Origin: Multifurca ochricompacta
Lineage: Eukaryota; Basidiomycota; Agaricomycetes; Russulales; Russulaceae
NCBI GenBank assembly: GCA_022496185.1
Contig: WTXG01000193.1
Span: 1-64,000 of the forward strand
DNA: 64,000 nt
Direction of reading: 5' to 3'
Position numbers and translations under genes: made by a program. This document shows positions 53,512 through 62,608 of the stretch, piece after piece. Under the pieces are notes generated by a model. That model worked only from the letters and a program-made list of their open reading frames with translations, was not told the origin of the DNA and did not search any database. The first letter of the stretch is position 1; every line of letters begins with the position of its first letter.

Positions 53512-54225
53512 CCATCGCAGCCATGGATTTATCCAGCGCCTTCCACCATGCTAAGGCAGCTTGTTTAAGACCATAAATGGCACATTGTAGTCATAGTACT
53601 TTGGTTTCTTGTCCTTTAATCTTGAAACCTTCAGGTTGTTCCATATATAGCTCTTCTTCTAGTTCACCATACAGGAATGCACTTTTGACATCTAATCCAG
53701 TGATGTGCCAATCCTCAAGCGCTGCAAGCATGAGCATCAACTGGACAGTCTCAAACCTTACAACAGGTGAGAATATTTCATTAAAGTCAATACCTTCAAC
53801 CTGAGAAAAGCCTTTAGCAACAAGCCTGGCTTTCTTACAACCATCAGATTTTTGGTCAAAGACCCATCTGTTTTTAATTGTCTTCCTCCCTTTGGGAGGG
53901 TCCACAAGTGTAAAGACTTTTCGTCTGCAAAGTGCCTCAAGTTCTTTGCGACAAGCAGCCTTCCATTCCTTTTGTTGCATGTCAGGCATGCACAAAATAT
54001 CTCTATATGTCCATTCCCATATATTGGACATGTCTAGTGGTTGTGAAATATGTGGAACTGCTTTGGCAATCAAATAATTCACAAATTCTCCTCCCCCTTC
54101 CTGGGCTAGTTGAGATATGTGATCTACTAGATCCTCAACTTCATCGTCACTCCCCCTTATGGGTGACAGCAGATCGTCGCTAGAGCAGGCTGGAGTGTCG
54201 AGACTAGGACCAGGAACCTGTCTCA
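53512..54225 (-). pseudogene. pol: Ty1/Copia reverse transcriptase fragment
   Basis: Minus strand, N-terminal RT: WKAACRKELEALCRRKVFTL, GRKTIKNRWVFDQKSDG, ARLVAKGFSQVEGIDFNEIF, LDVKSAFLYGELEEELYMEQ, then YGLKQAALAWW near 53,550. Cut by H at 53,512, so the catalytic YVDD-type part is lost. The upstream end joins solo LTR-C (54,226). An ATG 36 nt inside that LTR is in frame but comes from the LTR, not the gene. These are the hallmarks of Copia, in which integrase precedes RT; the integrase lies at 54,741-56,202. Confidence 0.9.
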
Positions 54226-54735
54226 TGTTGACACAGGACGTGTCTGGAGATGCTTCAGGCATCTAAGGTTCGCTTCAGCTGTAGATTAGATTAGATTAGA
54301 TATCGGAGTATCGGACTTTTTATGTTATCTTTATTACACTTCTTTCCTTCTTACTCAGCTGATTAGTGATGGACTTAGTAATGCGCAGTAAGCATGTGAT
54401 ATCTCTTTGGCCAATGGCCTTTATCCCTCTCTGTTTATTGTCCGGCACTTGTGGACTTATTCCCAGTGCGCACAGACCATTTCCCCTGGCCCCTATGGGT
54501 ATATAAGGGTGTCTGTTTTGTCTCTTACACTTCAGAGTTCCTTCTATCTCTGAAGTGTAAGTCCCATTTACTTTACTCTCTACTTCCTTTAGACTAACGC
54601 TCTATGTAGTACTTGTCTTTTCTAGGTCAGTAGTGTAGTAATATAGAGTTCCTTCTATCTCTGAAGTTACTTGTCTTTTCTAGCCTCACCGCTACTAACC
54701 ACAGTCAGTATAACCAGCAGCATGATTGTTTGACA
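54226..54735 (+). repeat. Solo LTR, family C, in Copia pol
   Basis: 510 bp, TGTTGACACA ... GTTTGACA, with perfect duplication TCTCA (54,221-54,225, 54,736-54,740). TATATAAG near 54,500. It splits the Copia linker between integrase and RT. Confidence 0.9.
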
Positions 54736-54740
54736 TCTCA

Positions 54741-56202
54741 AACGTGCGGATGGATTCGGGGAGCTACCCTAAGGTTCCACTGCTTGTCTCCATTGCCACA
54801 TCCACTGAATGTCTCTAATCTGATTGACAGGTTGCCTATTTTCTCCATAGACATTCCCAGGGTGAAGTGCAACTTTCCTTTCCTGTGTAGAGTGCCAGAG
54901 AGGCACTGGTTGTTGTTCTGGCACAGGAGAAGGCAAGGGTTCCTCTGGCTGTGGAATGCTAAGTTCTTCGTCAAGAACTTGAGGCCCTTCTTTTCATGTG
55001 GAAGGTGGAGGGTGAGATGGTAGGAAATCATCATCATCCACTAAAGGGATGGGCTGTGGGTCTGGCTCTTCATTAAGTAGAGGCTCATTTAATTTTGTAA
55101 CTCCATGGTGTTTGTTGGAATCACACTTAGGAAAGAGATTCTCATCAAATAAGGCTGTAGCTTGTGTGTATAAAGTATTATTTCCAAGCCTTATGAACAG
55201 ATGGCCTTTAATGCCATCTGCTTGCCCTATGTACACCATAAGTTCGGACTTAGGTGCTAATTTATTACTGCAGCATTCTTCTGGAATGTAGACATAAGCA
55301 CCACATCCAAAGATGCATAGATGAGAAATCTCCGGTGCTTCTCTATACAGTTTCTCATAAGGTGTCAGCCATTTCAGGCAATGTACAGGAGTCCTGTTAT
55401 AGAGATGTACTGCATGTAGAACAGCAAATTCCCACCAGGAGTCTGGAAGACATGACTCAATGCACATTGCTTGTGCTTTATCCATACAAGTGTGCATGAA
55501 ACACTCTGCACAGCCATTTTGTTGGGGAGTATAAGGCACACTTTGTAGGATGTTTATCCCTTCATCTTTTAGTACATTCATAAACACATCAGACTTGTAT
55601 TCACCACCAGCATCAGACATCCATTGTTTAATGTTAGTGTTATGTTGATTTTTGATCATAGCAAGGAATTGTTGCAAAGCATTTATTGCAGCAGACTTAG
55701 TGTGCAAACATACAATCCAAGCAAATGACATATAATCATCAATAAAGCTGATAAAATATTTGTATTTATGATAAGATTCAACCAGGAAAATCTTCAAATC
55801 TGAATGGATGCACTCAAATGGCTTTGAGGCATGTTTTACAGATGGTAGATAAGATTGCGAAGGCATCTTGCCTTGCATGCATCCCAGGCATAAGGGAACT
55901 GTCTTTGGATAAGATAGAACTGGGGGGAATCCCTTAGTGTGATCTTTTGCATGACATAAGACTTCCTTGGAGGGATGTCCTAGGCACTTATGCATTAGAT
56001 CATAATTGACACTGAAGATCATGGAGTAAGATCACAAATTAGCGATTTTAGAATGAAGCCAATAGATAGTTTGGCCAGGGATCGCCGGGTGGCATTGAAT
56101 AATAGGGACTGTAGATCCCTTATTCTGCAAGGTTAATTGATGTTTGTCCCCATAGATGTACAGTCCTTGCTTAAGAAATTCTCTGACACTCAGGAGTCTC
56201 CC
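54741..56202 (-). pseudogene. pol: Ty1/Copia GAG-pre-integrase and integrase
   Basis: Minus strand from 56,202: REFLKQGLYIYGDKHQL, a stop near 56,032, then an open stretch 56,022-54,994 with the HHCC zinc region (LMHKCLGHPSKEVL, CLGCMQGK), the first catalytic Asp in FECIHSDLK, the second in WMSDAGGEYKS and the Glu in PYTPQQNGCAECF, where usual Arg codons read Cys (CpG-type change). The Pro/Glu-rich linker to RT continues to 54,741 with further stops. The gag part is missing, replaced at 56,203 by a Z-type LTR fragment. Confidence 0.9.
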
Positions 56203-56349
56203 TGTCACAGCCAGGTGCCTGCTGTGTCCAGTCGTAGTGTCAGTGTCCAAAGGCCCTCAGGATCTGGGCATGTTCAAGATTTGAGTTCAGATAGAGAGTA
56301 TCTAAGTCAAGTCAAAGTTTCAAGTCCTCACAACAATATGGAGGGGATG
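56203..56349 (-). repeat. Z-type LTR fragment
   Basis: 147 bp starting TGTCACAGCCAGGTGCC, like 39,129 and 57,467; broken at 56,350 by an LTR-C copy. Confidence 0.7.
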
Positions 56350-56608
56350 TGTTGAACACAGAAGATGTTCGGTGATGCTTCAGGCATCAGGTGATTAGAT
56401 TAGCTACTTTGTAGATTAGATTAGATACCGGAGTTTCAGACTATTTACATTATCATTATTACTTTCTTTCTCACATTCCGCAGTAGCTGACTGATACACC
56501 ATGTAACATGTGATTTCTGTAGTGGCCAATGGCCTTTCTCCCTCTGTTTGTTGTTTGGACTTTGTCCGGCACTTGTGGACTTATTCCCAGTGCACAGACC
56601 ATCCCTTG
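56350..56608 (+). repeat. Diverged LTR-C fragment
   Basis: Starts TGTTGAACACAG and follows 54,226-54,480 with many changes ('gatgcttcaggcat', 'tagattagattaga', 'gtggacttattcccagtg'). Cut at 56,609 by LTR-Y. Confidence 0.75.
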
Positions 56609-57466
56609 TGTAACGCTCAGCGGGGCGTTGCTGTGTGACATGCACCGGTCGGCACGAGTCCACTGACATTAGTCTGGCACTAGTCAGCCACATCCGCGGC
56701 ACCCGACACTGTATAACCAAGCACAGAGAAAGATGGGAAGAGTCAGCCAAAGGGAGCTAATCCCCTAAGGCTGTTGAGTAGGAATCAGACTCAGCTGCAG
56801 TGCCAAAAGCATGTCAGGCAAACTGAGCTCAAGGGAAGTGGCAGAGGGGTTCAAAAGGAAGGGTACACACCCATTGCCAGAGGCAATGGGGGTCCCTGCA
56901 GGGATCTCAAGGATGCAAAAAGGGGGGAAAAGGCTTCTGATGTATTGGGGTCTAAGATCTCTAGGCTGAAGGCCCAAGAGGTCAAATCTAGGGTTGTACA
57001 AACTGTCTACAGGGTCTTATATACTGTATGGGGATCTGGTTTGTAGCTAATCAGGAACAGGGTCAGAGTCCTTATCATCCAATAGCAGATAAGATGTCAA
57101 ATATAGTCCATGATAAGGATAAGCCTTATCAGAAGCATAATCATGTGGGACAGCCCCACAGGAGTCATATCAGTGTGGGAGGATTCCCACCAGGGTCAGG
57201 GGTAAATGGGGAGATAACAGGTCCCACAGGAGTCAGGGTGGATGTGGGAATACTCCCACAGGAATCAGAGAAGCAAATGATGAGCCAGATGGGCCATGTG
57301 ATCAGAGAGGGGTAAATGATCAGATGAAGATGCTGTGATCAGGGTCAGGGATCACATGGTCCAAAGTCACATGGTCAGGGATCACATGGTCAAGGATCAC
57401 ATGGCCAAGGGTCACATGGCCAGGAGTCACATGACTGGCAGAGGGTCAAGTACAAGCCAAAGTTGT
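56609..57466 (-). repeat. LTR-Y fragment
   Basis: Matches 520-1,480 (TGTAACGCTC start) with some deletions; interrupted at 57,467 by Z2. The remaining part should lie beyond the right edge. Confidence 0.85.
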
Positions 57467-58050
57467 TGTCACAGCCAGGTGCTAGCTGTGTACAGGGTCA
57501 GTTCGTGTCAAGGAGGATCAAGCTCTGTTAGCCAAGACATCAAGGGTCAAGACAGGATTATTCAAGCCCTGCAAGTCGCAGCGGGCGCGCGTGGAAGACG
57601 AAATCGAACGAGGACGCTCGGTCCCGTCACGAGATGATTGGGACGAAGACTCCTAAGGCGCGGCTTAGGGGCTCAAGTGGAATCAAGGTTCTTGTCTGAT
57701 ATGGAACACCTGTATTGGCACAGGAGAACAGACTTGGTCTGTCTCTGTGAACTGGTAGGTCCTTAAATACAGGGATATTGACAGTAAACTAACATAACTA
57801 TCTAGGCCTATGACGACTGATAGGGCTGGGTCATAGCTATGTCACAGCTACATCATGGAGGGGTGAGCAGTCTGGGCAAACCAGTGGGAGATGTAGGTGG
57901 ATAAGGAGGGGCTACGTCGTTAGAAGTCATGCTAGTCTAGATGTAAATAAAAAGAGAAGTCTAATATGTATAGCCCTGGAGTGATAAGTGATGAAACACC
58001 GAAACGCGAGGTCGAACGCCGAAACGTGAAAGTTGAAAATACATGTTACA
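57467..58050 (-). repeat. Z2 3' LTR and polypurine tract
   Basis: 584 bp, TGTCACAGCC ... ATGTTACA on the plus strand. Minus strand: PPT AAGGAGGGGGTAA (58,064-58,052) directly before TGTAACATG. TATTTAA near 57,768 and the start motif AAGTCTGTTCT near 57,740-57,725, as in Z. Confidence 0.85.
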
Positions 58051-58091
58051 TTACCCCCTCCTTATGGTTGTGCTTGCCCCCAAGCACCCCT

Positions 58092-59198
58092 TTAGTCACT
58101 ATGTGTAAGATCGGTAATGCGGGGCGGGGTACGGCGCAGGCGACGACGACGAGGTAGGTAGGTGCTGCCGATACCGCCCGCTTGGAGGACGGCGCGTAGT
58201 TCGGGGTGTGGGGCGTATTGGGTGGCTTCTTCTGGGCGCATGTGTCGATTGTTAGTATAAGCATATGTAAGGAATGGGAATAATCGATAATACACGTCCC
58301 CCCTTGAGAGGGCATGAACCGCTAGTTGGATATCTTGATTTGCGCGATCAGCTTGACGGCGCCAGTGGGCTAATTCGGAGTGAGCTTGATCCAAGCGTCT
58401 AGTAGCGTAGCGATAACGAGAGACCTCAGCCCAAGCACCTGGGTCCTGTAGATCGTCCAGCGCTGCGCTAACCAGTGGGGTGAATGCCTGTTCTGCCTCA
58501 AACAGACGTTGTTGGAATCGTGTAAGAACTGGGTTTGATCCTCGAGTGAAACGCGGATAAGGTTGAGCATAGAGGGGTAGGTAAGTGATTGGCTGTCCCG
58601 CTCCCATCGTGAGGGCGATGCGTGGATTGGCGCGATGATACTCGAAAGCCCGCCATCGGGCAATGTTGACTTGGCCTTCATAGTCGGAGATGCGGTGGTC
58701 GATGTAATTGGGGGTGTATTCATGATTGCATTGAAAGGGTGGAGGAGGGGATTCGTATTCAGTAGTCACGTGTGCCACTGCATTAACTTCAGTTACTGTT
58801 TGTTCTACTACAGCTTCATCAGGGAGTTGTCCTAGCTCTGGAGTGACTGGCCGATAGACTGCAGCTTCATCTGTGATTTCCGGAGGGGCGTAGATAGCTT
58901 CCAGACGTGCCCTAGCTTCCTGAAGCATAGCAAGAACCCTAGTCTGAACCTCAAGCTCTAGATCTTGATTCTGTGCAGTAAGTGTAATCGCGTTAGCTAC
59001 ATTCTGTGAGGGATCATCTGTCATGGGGAAGGAAGGGTGTGGCGGAGGTGTTGGACTCATTGGGGTGGCAGGAAGTGTCGGGGCATCCATAGGTCGTCTA
59101 AGGGCTGCCTTAGTTGCCGCGTCGTTTATTGCTGCGATAGTCTGGTCAATGATGGCAGGTTCTGTGGTACAGATGGGAGTGTGTCGGGATGTAGTCAT
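58092..59198 (-). CDS. Z2 ORF3, intact 368-aa post-pol protein
   Basis: ATG at 59,196-59,198 (MTTSRHTPICTTEPAIIDQT); the frame stays open upstream to 59,435 but that part overlaps pol. No stop or frameshift in 368 codons, although pol next to it is broken. Residues 1-75 are Ala/Pro/Thr-rich; 85-125 helical (LELEVQTRVLAMLQEARARL, coiled-coil-like); 190-230 contain GQPITYLPLYAQPYPRF; 235-310 a second helical stretch (FQQRLFEAEQAFTPLVSAAL, ARRLDQAHSELAHWRRQADR-like); the C-terminus is basic (YLPRRRRLRRTPPRI). No cysteine knuckles. Unknown family. Position and helical core recall P ORF3, so the two may be distant relatives. Confidence 0.65.
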   Translation of the reverse strand: MTTSRHTPICTTEPAIIDQTIAAINDAATKAALRRPMDAPTLPATPMSPTPPPHPSFPMTDDPSQNVANAITLTAQNQDLELEVQTRVLAMLQEARARLEAIYAPPEITDEAAVYRPVTPELGQLPDEAVVEQTVTEVNAVAHVTTEYESPPPPFQCNHEYTPNYIDHRISDYEGQVNIARWRAFEYHRANPRIALTMGAGQPITYLPLYAQPYPRFTRGSNPVLTRFQQRLFEAEQAFTPLVSAALDDLQDPGAWAEVSRYRYATRRLDQAHSELAHWRRQADRANQDIQLAVHALSRGDVYYRLFPFLTYAYTNNRHMRPEEATQYAPHPELRAVLQAGGIGSTYLPRRRRLRRTPPRITDLTHSD

Positions 59199-59319
59199 TC
59201 TTGGAGTGTTTCGCGTTTGTTTGGAAACAGAAAGGCGAGTTGTGTGCTTGTTGCGGGCCAGAATGAAGGTCTTGAGTGGGATAGGGAAGGGAAAAAAAAA
59301 CAGAAAATTCGCCCCCCAT

Positions 59320-62300
59320 TTAAGGACAGCGTCGACCCTGACGCTGTGAGAGAGAACTATGATACTGCGCGAGGAGGTCCGGGGCGTGACAGTCGTCCTG
59401 ATCGACCCAGGAGTTCTCGCTTGCCGGATAGCCAACCCAGCTGACCAGGTATTGTAATTTCCTATTACGACCTACGAGTCTGTGATTCAGGATGGAGGCG
59501 ACTTCGTATTCTTCCTCCTGATTAATCAGATTGGGTGGGGGACGCAAAAAGTTGGGGCCATGGGCATCTGTTTTGCAATAGGGCGATAGGAGATTGATGT
59601 GGAAGACATTATGTATCTTCATGTGTGAAGGTAACGATAGGCGATAAGCGATGGGGGAGATCTGGGTCAAGATCGTGAAGGGGCCGTAACGTCGTGGGGT
59701 GAGTTTAGTCGAGGGAAAGTGTGTCTTGAGGTGTTTACCTTCTAGCCAAACTTGCGAGCCAACATAAAAGGCGGGCTGGGGTGGTGGAGATGCGTGTGAT
59801 CGGAACGCCTCTTCTGCTTGAGTGCGTGCCGCCAGGAGGTTTTGAATTCGAGCGTCTACTTGTGGGACATCCGTGTCCACTGCCTGGGCACTCCAGGTAA
59901 GAGTAGTTCCATGGAGTAAAGCGTGTGGTGTTAGCTTAGTTTTATTGTGCGGCCAAGAGTTATGAATGTATTCAGCCAGCGGCAGGTAATGGGGCCATTG
60001 ATGTTGATCGTCGCCGAGCCATAAGCGTAGGTATTGTTCAAGCCAAAGATTCATTCGTTCGCTCGAACCGTCTGTCTGAGGATGGAACGCCGTTGATAAA
60101 TTTTGTTGGATTTGCAGGACTTTTGCAAGTGCGCGTGAGAAGTGAGACGTAAATCGGGGATCGCGATCAGAGATAATTCGTCGTGGGATGCCAAAGAACG
60201 GAAAAATATGTCGATAGTATAGTGTGGCTATTCCTTCGCCCGTGATGTCTTTCAAGCATGGGATAAATCTTGCGGACTTCGAGCATCCTTGATCGACAAT
60301 CGTGAGTACCGCGTCATATCTACCTGACAGGGGAAGATCCGTAATGAGATCCATAGCAACATACTGAAACGGACCGGCGGAAGCCGGTACATCTAGCAGG
60401 AAGGAAGGGGCCTTTTTCATAAGCTTCGGCTTATTTTCTTGACATTTGGCGCATCCTCAGACGTAATCTTGTACGAATTCTCGTAAGCCGGTACCTGAAT
60501 ATTCTTGTTGGACTTTTCACGTTGTCTTATCTATCCCCGGGTGTCCCGCTAGTATGTGGTCGTGATGCCGTTGGAGGATCTCACGGCGTTCGACTAAGGT
60601 TCCGGGAAACGGGAGCTTGGCATCGGAGATTGCATGGATGAACAAATCGGCAGGTAGGACAGTGATCTCATCATTGTCGTCCCCACCCTGATCGGCATCG
60701 GGTCGGCGCGAGAGCATATCTGCAACGGTGTGTAATTTTCCTGGGACATGTTTGAGCGAAAACTTGAAGTCAGCAAGCTCTTGGAGCCATCGAGCCTGTC
60801 GTCAATTTAGCTTTTGGGGTTCTTTAAAATATTGCAAATTGTTATGATCTGTGTGGATTTGAACTTTGTGTCTTGCCCCCAGAAGGTACTGGCGCCAGGA
60901 TCGGAGGGCGACTATAACCGCGAACAATTCCCAATCGTAAATGTCCCAGTTCCTTTGAGTCGCATCTAGGGTTTTAGACAAGTAGGCTACAGGATGAAGG
61001 CGGCCTTCGTGGTCTTTTTGGCTGAGAGTGGCGCCTAGGGCATATCCAGACGCATCCGTGTCTACAATGAAAGGTTTGTCGAAGTTGGGTTGTGCCAGAA
61101 CTGGTTGCGAGATGACCCGCTGTTTCAACGTATCGAAGGCATCCTGCTCTTGACTTGTCCAGTGCCATGGGTTTTTCGCGCTTGTGAGTGCATTCAGGGG
61201 TGCTGCGATCTTACTAAACCCCTGAATAAAGTGACAATAAAACTGACAGAATCCAAGGAATGAACGGACTTCCTTGACGGTGGTAGGCGTTTTCCAGGTG
61301 GTGACTCCTTCCACTTTGATGGGATCCATATGCACCTGATTGCCTCCAGAATGAGTCCGAGATATTCAATGCGCGTTTGTTCGAAGGAACACTTTTCCGG
61401 TTTGAGATATAGATCTAAGTTGCTGAGTTTGTCTAAGATGCGATGCACTTTATGGTGATGGTTTTGAAGATCTTGATCAGTATGGATCAGGATATCATCC
61501 ATATAGACTGTAAACCAAGCCCTTCCTGAGGCATCATGCTCGTTTAGTTCTTCTCTAAATTCTGCATTCATCATTGTTTGAAACGTTGCGGGAGAGTTTG
61601 TCAAGCCAAAAAACATGACATTGGGTTCATAGAGGCCGCGATTTGTTTTGAAAGCTGCCTTCCATCGATCTTCCGGTGCTATCCGAACGTTATTATAACC
61701 CCATCGGATATCCATCTTTGTAAAAAGCGTGCTTCCTCGAACGCGATCAATAAGCTCGGGAATCAGCGGGAGTGGGTATGTATTCTGAATAGTCCAGTCG
61801 TTCAATTTTCGGTAGTCCTGGACCAGTCGTAATTTTCCGTCCTTCTTCTTGATAAAAAAGAATGGAGAAGCATAAGGGGACTTCGACTCTTGTATGTACC
61901 CCTTCTGCAAATGTTCCTCCAGGAAGACATTTAATGTGTCTTGTTCTCCTGGTCCGAGCGGGTAGATCTTGCAATCCAAGGTTGCAGGGGCATCTGGCTT
62001 TAATTTGATCCTATGATCCCAAGGCCGTGAGGCTGGGAACCTTTGTGCTTCCTCATCGCTAAAGACCTTTCAGTGCCGATGATACTCCTGTGGTACGATC
62101 TGATCCCAAGATCTTTCTGTCTTATCTTTCGCTTTGATAGCCAATTCCTGTGCAATATTAAGGCGGGAGATCCGTTCATCTGGTACAGTGAAGGAAATTG
62201 ACTGCGCGAGTTGTCCTGAGGTCCAATTGATACTGGGGTTGCTAGCCGCAAACCATGGATATCTGAGGATCATATCGTCTATTCCAATGGACGCTATGTA

Positions 62301-62600
62301 GAATCGGTGTTGTTGGGTGTCTTTTGCAGTGGTAATAAGGAGATCCACGCATTGATCTATTTTGTTTGTAGCATTAGGAGAGCCATCCGCGTTTTGTAAC
62401 TTCTTGGGAATTGTTAATCATTTTATGGGGAGTCGATATTTGATTACTGCTTGGTAGCTGATAAAATTCTCAGTTGCACCGCTGTCCACTAGTGCTTCTA
62501 TTGTGGCCTTTCGATTCACTCCATGTAAGGGAACAAACAATTTCATTGATTTGAGTGGTGATCTAAATACATGGTGTGAGACTAGAGCCTGAATGAAGGC
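59320..62600 (-). pseudogene. pol: Z2 Pol: protease to chromodomain, several breaks
   Basis: Protease ALVDSGATENFISYQ near 62,490 followed by TGA near 62,420; spacer (YPWFAASNPSINW, ELAIKAKDKTERSWDQIVPQ); RT 61,979-61,340 with KMDIRWGYNNVRI and VYMDDILIHTD near 61,500; a 1-nt frame break at 61,335 shared with Z; RNase H to 60,800 (DTDASGYALGATLSQKD); stops near 60,800 and 60,470; integrase zinc remains near 60,540-60,440; long clean integrase-chromodomain stretch 60,420-59,320 with STAFHPQTDGSSERMNLWLE near 60,060 and chromodomain YEVASIL, YLVSWVGYPASENSW near 59,500-59,400. Confidence 0.9.
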
Positions 62601-62608
62601 CGCATCAT

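Noticed and set aside
53591..54262. Copia RT frame beginning MPEASPDTSC
   Set aside because: The first dozen codons come from the solo LTR-C (the same sequence occurs at 32,860); the gene itself starts left of 54,226.
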